DNA from: Shewanella sp. OPT22
GTDB taxonomy: Bacteria > Pseudomonadota > Gammaproteobacteria > Enterobacterales > Shewanellaceae
NCBI RefSeq assembly: GCF_004168585.1
Contig: NZ_PGVH01000056.1
Location: forward strand, 62,001 to 126,000
Length of the DNA: 64,000 nucleotides
Direction: 5' to 3'
The notes beneath the pieces are model-generated. The model was not told the DNA's origin and did no database searches. It saw only the letters and a list, made by a program, of their open reading frames with translations. The translations under genes and the position numbers were made by a program. Positions 1-9,682 of this stretch are shown here, one piece after another. Each line of letters opens with the position of its first letter. The first letter of the stretch is position 1.

Positions 1-10
1 CCATGAAGTC

Positions 11-307
11 ATGTTAAACATGCACTCGCTGAATACCAATAACGAAATTGTCACGTTAGAGAACAAGCTCAATGAAGCCCTACAATCGATTATTGAACGT
101 GGTGCCGCAGTAGGCGCTCAACCAGTGAGATGCGGTGACTACTTATGTGCAGTGGATTTAGGTAATGTAACAACAGAAACCTCTGAATTAATCCTTTCAC
201 TGCTTCACAGTATAGACTCTAGATTAGGCAACATATTTACAAGCGGCAGTAAAATTATATTCAGTCTTGATAACAGCCAAGTGGTTGTCGCTTCATCACA
301 GAATTAA
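11..307 (+). CDS. Unrecognised protein, probably 5'-truncated by the window edge
   Basis: The reading frame is open to the left edge (codons start at base 2), so this may be the C-terminal part of a longer protein. ATG codons at 11 and 20 are possible starts, but no ribosome binding site is visible. The visible 98 residues start with a probable helix, followed by a segment with two cysteines (VRCGDYLCAVDLG), and end in hydrophobic beta-type sequence. I do not recognise a family. It lies 95 bases upstream of preT on the same strand, so it could be the end of a co-oriented gene. No function is assigned. Confidence 0.5.
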   Translation: MLNMHSLNTNNEIVTLENKLNEALQSIIERGAAVGAQPVRCGDYLCAVDLGNVTTETSELILSLLHSIDSRLGNIFTSGSKIIFSLDNSQVVVASSQN

Positions 308-402
308 TCACTATTAATAGCTTAATATAAACTTACAGAACTTCACACTTAGCTAGTAGAGCAAAATAAAGCTGCTAGACTCTGTTTTTATTGACATAAA
401 AA

Positions 403-1761
403 GTGTTTAGTGTGAGAAATAAAAAAACTAAGTACCAATTAAATCAAAAAGAATTAAAGCAAAATTTCGAAGATATAAAACCGGCGCTTTCTAGTTACCA
501 AGCAAAAATTGAAGCTAACCGGTGCCTTTACTGTGAAGATGCACCCTGCATTTCAGCTTGCCCTACAAAAATTAATATCCCTTCTTTTATTCAAAGAATT
601 GCAGACGGCAATTTAAACGGCGCAGCAAAAACAATACTCGACTCTAATATACTCGGCGGTAGCTGTGCACGAGTGTGTCCTACAGAAATTTTATGTGAAG
701 GCGCTTGCGTTAGAAATCATGAGCCTGAGTTAGCACCTGTAAAAATTGGAAAATTACAACGGCATGCCATCGACCATTATAGTCCTCAGTCGCATCCATA
801 CGTTCCGAACAAATCGACAAATAAATGTATCGCAGTCGTTGGTGCAGGACCTGCTGGTCTCGCTTGTGCACACCAACTCGCTCAATTGGGTCATCAAGTA
901 ACTGTTTTTGACAAACAATCAAAGGGTGCAGGCTTAAATGAGTATGGCATTGCTAAATACAAACTTGTCGATAATTACGCACAAAAAGAACTTAAGTTTA
1001 TTTTAGGCGTGGGTGGCATTGAATTAAAAACAGGTTTCCAGTTGGGCGACAATATTCAACTCGATGAATTAAGACATGATTTTGATGCTGTGTTCTTAAG
1101 TCTCGGCCTAACGAAAGGAAACCAACTAGGCATGGAAAACGAAAATTGTAATGGCATGTTTGATAGCCTCAACTTCATTTCAAGTTTGAGACAAGCTGAA
1201 GATCTAACCAAACTCAATATTGGAGATGATATCGTCGTGATTGGCGCAGGAAATACTGCAATTGATGTTGCCTGCCAAACTAAACGGTTGGGCGCAGAAA
1301 ACGTCACACTCGTTTACCGCAAAGGCACAGCACAAATGTCTGCGACAACAAAAGAGCAGGCTTTTGCTAAACAAAATGGTGTAAAAATCATTACTTGGGC
1401 TCAACCACATAAACTTCATGTGGAGAACAATAAAATTAAAGCCATAGAATTTGAAGTCACTGAGCTTGATAAACAGAATAAGCTCAAAGGAACAAGCTCT
1501 TACTTCACAATACAAACAGATTCTGTCTATAAAGCCATTGGTCAATCATTTGATGATGCATGCTTCCATGGTAATCAATGTCCTCAAATCGAACATGGAA
1601 AAATCGATGTTGATGACAACTTAAAAACGTCACTCAACAATGTTTGGGCTGGAGGAGACTGTATCAATCTCGGCGAAGATTTAACCGTCCAAGCAGTAGC
1701 TCACGGTAAACAAGCTGCAGATTCAATTCATCAATCGCTCATCACTCATTCAGAAGGCTAA
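403..1761 (+). CDS. preT: NAD-dependent dihydropyrimidine dehydrogenase subunit PreT
   Basis: Flavoprotein electron-input subunit of the bacterial dihydropyrimidine dehydrogenase, which reduces uracil and thymine with NADH in the cytoplasm. The N-terminus carries an iron-sulfur module with C41-x2-C44-x4-C49-x3-C53-P, followed by a second cysteine set (GSCARVCPTEILCEGAC). An FAD Rossmann motif (VVGAGPAGLACAHQL) lies near residue 145. A second nucleotide fold (VVIGAGNTAIDVA) and the C-terminal VWAGGDC flavin motif follow. Its 452 residues are somewhat longer than E. coli PreT (about 412). The start is GTG 403; GTG 412 in the same frame is an alternative. preA begins 4 bases after the stop, so the two are surely co-transcribed. 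No dihydropyrimidinase gene is visible downstream. Confidence 0.92.
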   Translation: MFSVRNKKTKYQLNQKELKQNFEDIKPALSSYQAKIEANRCLYCEDAPCISACPTKINIPSFIQRIADGNLNGAAKTILDSNILGGSCARVCPTEILCEGACVRNHEPELAPVKIGKLQRHAIDHYSPQSHPYVPNKSTNKCIAVVGAGPAGLACAHQLAQLGHQVTVFDKQSKGAGLNEYGIAKYKLVDNYAQKELKFILGVGGIELKTGFQLGDNIQLDELRHDFDAVFLSLGLTKGNQLGMENENCNGMFDSLNFISSLRQAEDLTKLNIGDDIVVIGAGNTAIDVACQTKRLGAENVTLVYRKGTAQMSATTKEQAFAKQNGVKIITWAQPHKLHVENNKIKAIEFEVTELDKQNKLKGTSSYFTIQTDSVYKAIGQSFDDACFHGNQCPQIEHGKIDVDDNLKTSLNNVWAGGDCINLGEDLTVQAVAHGKQAADSIHQSLITHSEG

Positions 1762-1765
1762 CCTA

Positions 1766-3031
1766 ATGGCTGATTTAAGCAATAACTTCCTTGGCATTAA
1801 GTCCCCGAATCCGTTTTGGTTAGCTTCCGCCCCTCCCACAGATAAGGCTTATAATGTCTATCGAGCATTCGAAGCGGGCTGGGGTGGCGTCGTTTGGAAA
1901 ACGCTTGGCGAAGATCCTGAGCCTGTTAATGTGAGCTCTCGATATTCTGCGCATAAAAGCAAGTCAGGCGAAATTCTGGGAATCAACAACATTGAGTTGA
2001 TCAGTGACAGACCGTTACAAATCAACCTTGACGAAATAAAGCAGACTAAAGTTGATTGGCCAGACAGAGCGGTTGTCACCTCCTTAATGGTACCCTGCGA
2101 AGAAAAAAGCTGGCAAGACATCTTAAGAAGAGTTGAAGATACTGGCTCCGACGGTATCGAATTAAACTTTGGCTGCCCACATGGTATGCCCGAACGTGGA
2201 ATGGGCGCTGCAGTAGGCCAAGTGCCTGAGTATGTTGAAATGGTGACCTCTTGGTGTAAAAAACATTGCGATATGCCAGTAATTGTAAAACTAACCCCTA
2301 ATATCACCAATATTTTATTGTCAGCTACAGCAGCCAAGAACGGCGGTGCAGATGCCGTTTCACTCATTAATACCATTAATTCAATTACACAAATTGATCT
2401 TGATAATATGGCCGGAGCACCGACTGTTGGCGGTCAATTTACTAGTGGTGGATATTGCGGTTCAGCAGTCAAACCCATTGCGCTTAATATGGTTGGTCAG
2501 ATTTCAAGAAACGCTGACACAGCCAAACTCCCAATATCCGGCATAGGTGGCGTGACTACTTGGAAAGACGCAGCAGAATTTATGGCTCTTGGCGCTGGTA
2601 ACGTTCAAGTATGTACTGCAGCGATGCTCTATGGCTTTAAAATCATTGAAGACCTGTGTGATGGCCTAGCTAATTGGATGGACTCCAAGGGCTATAAGAC
2701 CACTGAAGATTTTCGTGGAAAAGCAGTACCTCAACTCACTGACTGGAAATATTTAGATCTTAACTACCAAATCATTGCTGACATCGATCAAAACGCTTGT
2801 ATCGAATGTGGCCGTTGTTATGCGGCTTGTGAAGATACGGCCCATCAAGCGATTTCAATGACAAGCAACTCAAATGGAAGCCGAAGTTTCTCCGTCATTG
2901 ACAAAGAGTGTGTCGGTTGCAATTTATGTCAAATCACGTGTCCAGTCGAAGACTGCATCACTATGGTGAAACAGGAAACAGGCAAGCCAGCAGTAAATTG
3001 GACTCAACATCCTAAAAATCCATTTAAGTAA
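1766..3031 (+). CDS. preA: NAD-dependent dihydropyrimidine dehydrogenase subunit PreA
   Basis: Catalytic subunit that reduces the pyrimidine ring on FMN, with electrons relayed from PreT through iron-sulfur clusters. The first 300 or so residues form the FMN-binding TIM barrel of the dihydroorotate dehydrogenase family (ELNFGCPHG near residue 132, later ISGIGGV). The C-terminus has two ferredoxin-type 4Fe-4S motifs, CIECGRCYAAC and CVGCNLCQITCP. The 421-residue length fits E. coli PreA (411). It starts 4 bases after preT. The last base of its TAA stop is the first base of the 195-bp mobile element that follows; the target duplication shows that the stop existed before the insertion. Confidence 0.93.
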   Translation: MADLSNNFLGIKSPNPFWLASAPPTDKAYNVYRAFEAGWGGVVWKTLGEDPEPVNVSSRYSAHKSKSGEILGINNIELISDRPLQINLDEIKQTKVDWPDRAVVTSLMVPCEEKSWQDILRRVEDTGSDGIELNFGCPHGMPERGMGAAVGQVPEYVEMVTSWCKKHCDMPVIVKLTPNITNILLSATAAKNGGADAVSLINTINSITQIDLDNMAGAPTVGGQFTSGGYCGSAVKPIALNMVGQISRNADTAKLPISGIGGVTTWKDAAEFMALGAGNVQVCTAAMLYGFKIIEDLCDGLANWMDSKGYKTTEDFRGKAVPQLTDWKYLDLNYQIIADIDQNACIECGRCYAACEDTAHQAISMTSNSNGSRSFSVIDKECVGCNLCQITCPVEDCITMVKQETGKPAVNWTQHPKNPFK

Positions 3032-3225
3032 CCTGAACTCGGGATAATGAAGTCAATAACATTTTGATAGTAAAACTAAACTCTAGATTTTAATCTTCAG
3101 TGCCACTAATTATGTGTAGTTTTAGGCGTTTCAGTTCGTAATAGTTAATCTATTTCGGGCTGAAACAACAACAAAATACGCATAAGTAGTTGTGCTGAAG
3201 AGGTTTGCTTATCCCGAGTTCAGGT
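3031..3225. mobile_element. 195-bp MITE-like element, copy 1
   Basis: Non-coding element with perfect terminal inverted repeats, ACCTGAACTCGGGATAA on the left and its reverse complement at 3209-3225. It is flanked by a 6-bp direct repeat TAAGTA (3025-3030 and 3226-3231), which looks like a target-site duplication. An internal inverted repeat, GTTTCAG (3128-3134) with CTGAAAC (3160-3166), could fold into a hairpin. A second copy of the same length sits at 49599-49793 and matches at roughly 90% by eye. No open reading frame is present, so mobilisation would need a transposase supplied elsewhere. Confidence 0.85.
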
Positions 3226-3245
3226 TAAGTAATAAAGTAGATCAT

Positions 3246-3345
3246 AGCTAGAAGAATGTTCGTTTCAACAGTGTTAATAAACACATTTAAAAACCTCGAA
3301 AGGAATATGTTTATTGTTCGTTGAGAACGCACAATTCTTCTAGCT
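3246..3345. repeat. 100-bp inverted-repeat element between the MITE and the ybeL-type gene
   Basis: A perfect 12-bp inverted repeat, AGCTAGAAGAAT (3246-3257) and ATTCTTCTAGCT (3334-3345), encloses further imperfect complementarity (AATAAACACA against TATGTTTATT). The whole stretch could form a long imperfect hairpin. It lies between the convergent preA and zinc-ribbon genes, so it may act as a terminator for either, or be a second small insertion. There is no coding potential. Confidence 0.55.
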
Positions 3346-3357
3346 TAAAAGTCGAAG

Positions 3358-3858
3358 TTAAGGGTTTAAAGCTTCTCGGCTAAACTCTTCACCCTCACAT
3401 TCAGGGCAACTCAATATTTCAGAAGCAAATTCAACCTTGGTTTCATGCCCGCAACCATTACACACCATTCGGCCCTGACTGACAATTTCACCCGCATGAT
3501 AAAAACCGTGATGTTTAAATTCATTGGCAAGTTCATGCCACTCGACTTGGCTCCTGTCTGAAATTTCGCCTAACCAATGCCAAAGTGTGCTTTCAAGTGC
3601 CAAGACTGTAGGACTTACTGCGAGATTTTTATCATTTTGTTGATTGAGAAACGTAGCGATGTCTCGTTTTAGAAAGTCTTCAACGAGATTAAGTTCTTGT
3701 TCATCGGCATCCGCTTTCAGCGTAAGAAACTGCTTACCTTGAGCTACCGATTGATAAAGATCTTTAGCGGTTAATGAATTGTCCTTTTCGTACTCAGCTT
3801 TTACTTGCGATATTAAGTCTTGGTAAAGCTCTAGTAATGCATTGCTTCTTTTGCTCAT
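3358..3858 (-). CDS. Zinc-ribbon protein, YbeL/DUF1451 family
   Basis: A 166-residue soluble protein. A mostly helical, charged N-terminal part (about residues 1-125) is followed by a C-terminal zinc ribbon with two CxxC pairs (VCNGCG and CPECEG). This arrangement matches the DUF1451 or YbeL family, whose biochemical role is unknown to me. It is divergent from leuS with about 145 bases between, the same neighbour relation seen in Shewanella. It ends just beyond the inverted-repeat element at 3246-3345. Confidence 0.8.
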   Translation of the reverse strand: MSKRSNALLELYQDLISQVKAEYEKDNSLTAKDLYQSVAQGKQFLTLKADADEQELNLVEDFLKRDIATFLNQQNDKNLAVSPTVLALESTLWHWLGEISDRSQVEWHELANEFKHHGFYHAGEIVSQGRMVCNGCGHETKVEFASEILSCPECEGEEFSREALNP

Positions 3859-3948
3859 ACTCGTTACTCCACATTCAAATGATTCATCAAGAAAACACGA
3901 ATTTATAGTTCAAGCGCAGCCTCTTATAGTTTATCCTATGCCTATTTC

Positions 3949-3969
3949 CTAGACCTATCTAGGGTCTAG
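3949..3969. other. Small palindrome in the divergent ybeL-type/leuS intergenic region
   Basis: CTAGACC and GGTCTAG are separated by 7 bases, about 35 bases upstream of the leuS start. It could be an operator or a hairpin in the leuS leader. No known regulator is matched. Confidence 0.3.
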
Positions 3970-4004
3970 ATCAAATTTACAGCTTTCGCCGGAAGAAATC
4001 ATTG

Positions 4005-6584
4005 ATGCAAGAGCAATATAATCATTTAGAAATCGAAGCTAACGTGCAACAGCACTGGGCTGACAAAAAAACCTTTGAAGTTACTGAAGATACAAACAAA
4101 GAGAAGTTCTATTGCTTATCTATGTTTCCATACCCTTCAGGCAGACTGCACATGGGGCACGTACGTAACTACACCATTGGTGATGTAGTTGCTCGCTATC
4201 AACGTCTACAAGGTAAAAATGTTCTGCAACCTATTGGTTGGGACTCTTTCGGTCTACCTGCTGAAAATGCTGCGATCAACAATAAAACGGCTCCAGCACC
4301 TTGGACGTATGAAAACATTGATTACATGAAAAACCAGCTAAAAATGCTCGGTTTTGGTTACGATTGGAGTCGTGAAATTGCAACTTGCACACCAGAATAC
4401 TACCGCTGGGAGCAATGGTTCTTCACTAAGCTTTACGGAAAAGGCTTGGTTTACAAGAAAACCGCTTCAGTAAACTGGTGTCCGAACGATCAAACTGTTC
4501 TCGCTAATGAGCAAGTACAAGATGGTTGCTGCTGGCGTTGTGATACTCCGGTTGAGCAAAAAGATATCCCGCAGTGGTTCATCAAAATCACCGCTTATGC
4601 TGAAGAATTATTGAATGATTTAGATGATCTTCCAGATTGGCCAGATCAAGTTAAAGCGATGCAGCGAAACTGGATTGGCCGCAGTGAAGGTGTTGAGATT
4701 ACGTTTGATGTTGCAGACAGTGATGAGTCATTTGACGTTTACACCACGCGTCCAGACACATTAATGGGCGTAACTTACGTTGCTATCGCAGCGGGTCACC
4801 CACTTGCAGAAGCAGCGGCAAAAGATAACGCTGAATTATCAGCGTTTATTGAAGAATGTAAAAACTCATCGACCTCTGAAGCCGATATTGCGACTATCGA
4901 AAAGAAAGGCGTATTCACAGGTATCTATGCAACTCACCCGATCACGGGCGAGCAAGTTCCAGTATGGGCCGCAAACTTCGTACTGATGAACTACGGTACA
5001 GGTGCAGTGATGTCAGTACCCGCTCACGATCAACGCGATTATGAGTTTGCAGGCAAATATGACTTACCATTAAAAGGCGTCATCAAACCTGCTGAAGGCG
5101 AGTTAGATATTTCAGAGGTGGCATACACTGAAAAGGGTGAGCTGTTTAATTCAGGCGAATTTGATGGTTTACATTTCGAAAAAGCGTTTGATGCGATTGC
5201 CAGCAAGCTAGAAGCGGCAAACAAAGGTCAGCGTAAAGTGAACTTCCGCTTGCGTGACTGGGGTGTTTCTCGTCAACGCTATTGGGGCGCACCAATTCCA
5301 ATGGCAACGTTAGAAGATGGCACTGTCATGCCAATTCCTCAAGAACAGTTACCACTGACGCTTCCAGAAGACGTGGTAATGGATGGTGTTCAAAGCCCAA
5401 TTAAAGCGAATACTGACTGGGCGAAATTGACCATCAATGGTCAAAGTGCAATGGCAGAAACGGATACTTTTGATACTTTTATGGAATCAAGCTGGTATTA
5501 CGCTCGTTATTGCTCTCCGCATGCTGATCAAATGCTTGATCCAACAAAAGCAAACTACTGGCTACCCGTTGATCAATACATCGGCGGTATTGAACACGCT
5601 TGTATGCATTTGCTTTACTTCCGTTTCTTTCACAAGCTATTGCGTGATGCAGGCCTTGTTGACTCAAACGAGCCAGCGAAGCAATTATTAACTCAAGGTA
5701 TGGTATTAGCGGATGCTTACTACTACACCAACGAGAAAGGTGCTCGAGTTTGGGTATCACCTCAAGATGTTGCCGAGCTAGAGAAAGACGACAAAGGTCG
5801 TGTAACCAAGGCTATCGATAAAGACGGAAACGAGCTGGTTTATACAGGCATGAGCAAAATGTCTAAATCGAAAAATAACGGTATTGACCCACAAGTCATG
5901 GTAGAAAAATACGGTGCAGATACCGTACGTCTATTTATGATGTTTGCTTCACCACCAGAGTTAACGCTTGAGTGGCAAGAGTCTGGTGTTGAAGGCGCAC
6001 ATCGTTTCCTAAAACGTTTGTGGAAATTGGCCTCTGATCACACCGCTACTGGTGACACGCCTGCTCTAGATAAATCAACACTTAATGCTGACCAAAAGAA
6101 CTTACGCCGTGAATTGCATAAAACGATTCAGAAAGTAAGCGATGATATTGGTCGTCGTCAGATGTTCAATACAGCGATTGCTTCAGTAATGGAATTGATG
6201 AATCATCTTTCGAAAGCCAAAAAAGAGTCTGAACAAGATAGAGCAATCATCGGCGAAGCACTTTCGGCCATTACTCGTTTGCTCTATCCAATCACACCTC
6301 ACATGAGTTTCCAACTATGGCAAGAGCTTGGTAACGAAGGTGTAATTGAAGACAGTCGCTGGCCAGAAGTTGATGAGACTGCGCTTGTTGAAGACAGCAA
6401 ATTGATCATTGTTCAAGTAAACGGTAAGTTACGCGCTAAGATTACCGTAGCAGCTGATGCGTCGAAAGAAGACGTTGAAGCGCTCGGCTTAGCCGATGAA
6501 AACGTGATGAAGTTCACTGATGAAAAAACGGTTCGTAAAGTGATTTATGTTCCGGGTAAGCTTCTAAATATCGTTGCCAATTAA
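4005..6584 (+). CDS. leuS: Leucyl-tRNA synthetase
   Basis: Class I synthetase that charges tRNA-Leu with leucine. The start is ATG 4005 (MQEQYNH), matching the conserved N-terminus; an in-frame TTG just upstream is not needed, and GGAAG lies 9 bases before the ATG. Signatures are the HIGH-type motif HMGH in [16 protein letters not shown], the zinc-type insert CCWRC, the large editing domain in the middle (about residues 220-410), and the KMSKS loop in [10 protein letters not shown]. The 859 residues equal the usual bacterial length. It leads the leuS-lptE-holA-nadD cluster, with 18 bases to lptE, and is probably co-transcribed with it. Confidence 0.98.
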   Translation: MQEQYNHLEIEANVQQHWADKKTFEVTEDTNKEKFYCLSMFPYPSGRLHMGHVRNYTIGDVVARYQRLQGKNVLQPIGWDSFGLPAENAAINNKTAPAPWTYENIDYMKNQLKMLGFGYDWSREIATCTPEYYRWEQWFFTKLYGKGLVYKKTASVNWCPNDQTVLANEQVQDGCCWRCDTPVEQKDIPQWFIKITAYAEELLNDLDDLPDWPDQVKAMQRNWIGRSEGVEITFDVADSDESFDVYTTRPDTLMGVTYVAIAAGHPLAEAAAKDNAELSAFIEECKNSSTSEADIATIEKKGVFTGIYATHPITGEQVPVWAANFVLMNYGTGAVMSVPAHDQRDYEFAGKYDLPLKGVIKPAEGELDISEVAYTEKGELFNSGEFDGLHFEKAFDAIASKLEAANKGQRKVNFRLRDWGVSRQRYWGAPIPMATLEDGTVMPIPQEQLPLTLPEDVVMDGVQSPIKANTDWAKLTINGQSAMAETDTFDTFMESSWYYARYCSPHADQMLDPTKANYWLPVDQYIGGIEHACMHLLYFRFFHKLLRDAGLVDSNEPAKQLLTQGMVLADAYYYTNEKGARVWVSPQDVAELEKDDKGRVTKAIDKDGNELVYTGMSKMSKSKNNGIDPQVMVEKYGADTVRLFMMFASPPELTLEWQESGVEGAHRFLKRLWKLASDHTATGDTPALDKSTLNADQKNLRRELHKTIQKVSDDIGRRQMFNTAIASVMELMNHLSKAKKESEQDRAIIGEALSAITRLLYPITPHMSFQLWQELGNEGVIEDSRWPEVDETALVEDSKLIIVQVNGKLRAKITVAADASKEDVEALGLADENVMKFTDEKTVRKVIYVPGKLLNIVAN

Positions 6585-6602
6585 CAAGGAAACCGAATAC
6601 GT

Positions 6603-7091
6603 ATGCTAATCAAACGCATCGTTTTGGCCCTAATGGCACTGAGCATTATGCTCAGTGCTGGTTGTGGCTTTAAGTTACAAAGTAGTTACTCAATACCCGC
6701 TGATTTCAGAAACATGAACTTGACCAGTCAGGATCAATACTCTGAACTTACCCGCTTGGTTAAAGAAAGGCTGCGCTTCAACAACATTACACTTGTTGAT
6801 GATTTAAAAGCCGCCCCAAGATTGAATTTATTAAAAGACAGTCTTGAACGCTCCACACTCTCGCTTTATCCAACGGGTAATGTTGCCGAGTATGAGCTTA
6901 TTTATCATGTTAGGTTCACCATTTCCTTTCCTGAAAAAGAAGCGGTTCCCTATGACGTAGTTATTCGTCGTGATTATCAAGACGATCCACGAACGGCACT
7001 AGCAAAAAGCCGAGAAATGGACTTGTTAGTCAAAGAAATGCGTCAACAGGCAGCGGATAAAATCATACAAACCATTGCGTCTGTTGAATAG
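6603..7091 (+). CDS. lptE: LPS-assembly lipoprotein LptE
   Basis: Outer-membrane lipoprotein that plugs the LptD barrel and helps insert lipopolysaccharide into the outer leaflet. It begins with a hydrophobic signal segment and a lipobox LSAGC, with the lipidated cysteine at residue 21, followed by GFKLQSSYSIP as in the family. The length of 162 residues is normal. It lies between leuS and holA, the conserved position of lptE (formerly rlpB) in gammaproteobacteria. holA starts 11 bases after its stop. Confidence 0.93.
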   Translation: MLIKRIVLALMALSIMLSAGCGFKLQSSYSIPADFRNMNLTSQDQYSELTRLVKERLRFNNITLVDDLKAAPRLNLLKDSLERSTLSLYPTGNVAEYELIYHVRFTISFPEKEAVPYDVVIRRDYQDDPRTALAKSREMDLLVKEMRQQAADKIIQTIASVE

Positions 7092-7102
7092 GAATTTAGC
7101 CC

Positions 7103-8131
7103 ATGAAGCTATTTCCTGATCAGCTCTTTAAACACCTCACTCCTGTCAGGCAATGCTATTTATTGTTTGGTGATGACCCGTGGCTGATTGATAGCAGTAA
7201 ACAGCAAGTGTTAAAAGCCGCTCGAGAACAAGGCTTTGAAGAACGTATTCAATTGCATCAGGAAACCGGATTTAACTGGACTGAGTTGCTGAGTGAATGG
7301 CAAGCAATGAGCTTATTTGCCAGCAAACGAATCATTGAGCTGACTCTGCCGAACTCAAAACCCGGTACTGAAGGCGCAGCGATGTTAAAAGAGCTGCTCG
7401 CTCAACCTAACCCTGATATTTTGTTTATTGTAATGGGGGCAAAAGTCACCGCTGAGCAAACCAACAGTAAATGGTTCAAAAACCTTGATGGTCATGGCAT
7501 TTATTTACCTTGTAACACACCAGAAGGCCCTCAATTTCAACGTTGGTTGGATAACCGCATTAAGCATTTTGGTTTGCATCTACAACCTGATGCAAGAGCT
7601 ATGCTGGTAACGCTTTATGAAGGCAATTTATTAGCCGCCGATCAAGCATTGCAATTATTACAATTGCTATCACCAAAAAAACCAATAACCATCGAAGAGC
7701 TTAACGCCTACTTTGATGACCAATCTCGTTTTAATGTCTTCCAACTCGCTGATGCTCTGTTGACCAATAAAAAGAATAAAACCATTCATATTTTATCGCA
7801 GTTGAAAGCTGAAGATACGGCGTTGACCATTATTTTATGGTCATTGTTTAAAGAACTTAATGTGCTTTCTAAGCTTAAGCGTGCTCAACAAAATCGTGAA
7901 AACTTAAGTCCATTATGGAGCAAGTTTAGAATTTGGGATAAACGTAAACCACTTTATCAAGATGCGTTGAACCGTCTCAGCTTATCTCAAATTGAGCACA
8001 TGCAAGCAATGACGTCGCAAATTGAATTGAACCTAAAACAGCACGGTATAGAAGACTGGACATCACTCAGTCATTTATGCCTATTGTTTGATCCTGTTGC
8101 TTATAACTCATTGTCACATATCGAGCTATGA
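7103..8131 (+). CDS. holA: DNA polymerase III subunit delta
   Basis: Clamp-loader subunit that opens the beta clamp during loading onto primed DNA. The N-terminal half resembles the delta family (YLLFGDDPWLIDSSKQ, later SLFASKRIIEL), followed by helical domains (EGNLLAADQALQLLQLL and SRFNVFQLADALL). The 342 residues match E. coli HolA (343). Its stop overlaps the nadD start by 4 bases (ATGA), indicating translational coupling. Confidence 0.95.
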   Translation: MKLFPDQLFKHLTPVRQCYLLFGDDPWLIDSSKQQVLKAAREQGFEERIQLHQETGFNWTELLSEWQAMSLFASKRIIELTLPNSKPGTEGAAMLKELLAQPNPDILFIVMGAKVTAEQTNSKWFKNLDGHGIYLPCNTPEGPQFQRWLDNRIKHFGLHLQPDARAMLVTLYEGNLLAADQALQLLQLLSPKKPITIEELNAYFDDQSRFNVFQLADALLTNKKNKTIHILSQLKAEDTALTIILWSLFKELNVLSKLKRAQQNRENLSPLWSKFRIWDKRKPLYQDALNRLSLSQIEHMQAMTSQIELNLKQHGIEDWTSLSHLCLLFDPVAYNSLSHIEL

Positions 8132-8772
8132 AAAATAACAAAGTGAAGCATATCGGTATTTTAGGTGGGACATTCGACCCGATTCACTTCGGCCATATTC
8201 GCCCTGCATTGCAAGTGAAACAAGCACTAAATCTGGATAAAATCTGGCTGATGCCAAATCATATTCCTCCCCATAAAGTGCGCCAAATCACAACAACAGA
8301 ACATCGCCTAAATATGGTAAAGCTGGTTTGTGATGAATACGCTGATTTTGAGTTATGTGATGTTGAAGTTAGACGAGACACGCCGAGTTATACGGTTACA
8401 ACGCTCAAACAGTTAACTCAGTCGTATCCTAATACTCAGTTTACCTTTTTGATGGGAATGGACTCATTACTGTCATTGACAAAATGGTTTCAATGGCAAC
8501 AGCTCTTCGACTTATGTGATATTGCCATAACACACCGCCCGGGTTATCAAGTTCCAACAACTTGTGAGATAGCACCAATTTATCTGAAGCACTTGTCTCC
8601 AACAGTAGCGGCTCAAAAATTAGGAGTAGGACGAATTTTTGATATTGAAGTTCAGCCTCAGGATATTTCTTCAACCGAGCTTCGCAATACAGTTGCCAGC
8701 AACAAATTGAGCAACATAAAACTGCCGGGCTCAATTATAAATTACATTTATCAGAATAAGTTGTATCGCTAA
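8128..8772 (+). CDS. nadD: Nicotinate-nucleotide adenylyltransferase
   Basis: Converts nicotinate mononucleotide and ATP to deamido-NAD in NAD biosynthesis. The nucleotidyltransferase signature GGTFDPIHFGHIRPA lies near residues 13-27 (the (H/T)xGH site), and the C-terminal ISSTELRN motif matches the family ISST/SR motif. The 214 residues are typical. The start overlaps holA. In Shewanella the next gene is rsfS, but here nadD meets a convergent hydrolase gene after 4 bases and rsfS lies about 15 kb away. Confidence 0.95.
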   Translation: MKNNKVKHIGILGGTFDPIHFGHIRPALQVKQALNLDKIWLMPNHIPPHKVRQITTTEHRLNMVKLVCDEYADFELCDVEVRRDTPSYTVTTLKQLTQSYPNTQFTFLMGMDSLLSLTKWFQWQQLFDLCDIAITHRPGYQVPTTCEIAPIYLKHLSPTVAAQKLGVGRIFDIEVQPQDISSTELRNTVASNKLSNIKLPGSIINYIYQNKLYR

Positions 8773-8776
8773 ATTT

Positions 8777-9682
8777 TCAGTTCTGGTACCAATCCAACAA
8801 TTCTTTAAAGTGATCATTTACACAGTCAGGATGAGCCAACATGCCTACATGATCATAATCTTGCTTATTTCCCTGCTTCTTACCAAGAAGAGTAAATTTA
8901 GAGTCGTTAACGCTTAGTTCATCAAGGCTATTTTTTACATCATTTGGATGTCCCAATACTGGATCGTTTTGACCAGCAAAAAACCAACATGATGGTAAAT
9001 TAGCAACCGAAATCTGAGCTTGATAGTCAAAACCATCCATGGGATCTACCCAGTCTTTGCTCAACCAAGGAATTTGGTTTTTTATTGAAAGTTCACTTTC
9101 ATTATCCATACCTATGCCATAACGATCGGCCGCTAAGTAACCCTGTTTCCTGATCAGGAATAAAGCAATGTGTTTCCAAAATATATCAATCATCCAGATT
9201 TTTTTTAGAGATTTTGCACGAAGCAGCCTCTTAGTCCCAAATCCCACCAGCGTTTTCACCTGCTTTTGAAGATCTGGAAAACGAAGCAAAGCAGCAGACA
9301 TTAATACTCCGCCCCAAGAATGCCCTACCCAACTAACTTTTTTCGTATCAGGATGCTGAGATAAAATGAACTGTTGTATTTGTGGAATAACGTCAACAAT
9401 AACTTCGGTTTGTGAAGGGTTCACCCCACGAGATAATTTAGGCTCGCTCAAGCCTCGACCCGGCATATCAATGATGTAAGACGTGAACCCATGCTTGGCT
9501 AGAAAGCATGCGAATCCCTTCCCCGATTCCGAATAAAAAACTTTTCCATTAGATATAGAACCGTGAAGCATCATGAAAGGCTTTTCAGCTTTAATCATAT
9601 TTACCGGCGCAACTTTACGTATATGGAGACAGCCGTGTTTATAAGGAAAAAATATGGATTCCTGCTTTATTTCATAATGCAC
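8777..9682 (-). CDS. Alpha/beta hydrolase
   Basis: A 301-residue alpha/beta-hydrolase-fold protein. The nucleophile elbow is GHSWGG with Ser122, an oxyanion-type segment is MLHGSISNG near residue 40, the probable acid is in GQNDPVLG, and the probable histidine is in DYDHVGM close to the C-terminus. DMPGRGLSEP is the usual strand-4 loop. No signal peptide is evident, so it is probably cytoplasmic. The substrate cannot be told from sequence; esterase or lactonase activity is possible. It is convergent with nadD and stands alone on its strand. Confidence 0.85.
   Translation of the reverse strand: MHYEIKQESIFFPYKHGCLHIRKVAPVNMIKAEKPFMMLHGSISNGKVFYSESGKGFACFLAKHGFTSYIIDMPGRGLSEPKLSRGVNPSQTEVIVDVIPQIQQFILSQHPDTKKVSWVGHSWGGVLMSAALLRFPDLQKQVKTLVGFGTKRLLRAKSLKKIWMIDIFWKHIALFLIRKQGYLAADRYGIGMDNESELSIKNQIPWLSKDWVDPMDGFDYQAQISVANLPSCWFFAGQNDPVLGHPNDVKNSLDELSVNDSKFTLLGKKQGNKQDYDHVGMLAHPDCVNDHFKELLDWYQN

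Noticed and set aside
308-402. Terminator between the first gene and preT
   Set aside because: CTAGTAG and CTGCTAG make only a weak mismatched stem; not enough to call.
1858-2376. 172-codon minus-strand frame inside preA
   Set aside because: It is antisense to a conserved enzyme and its sequence has no recognisable motif.
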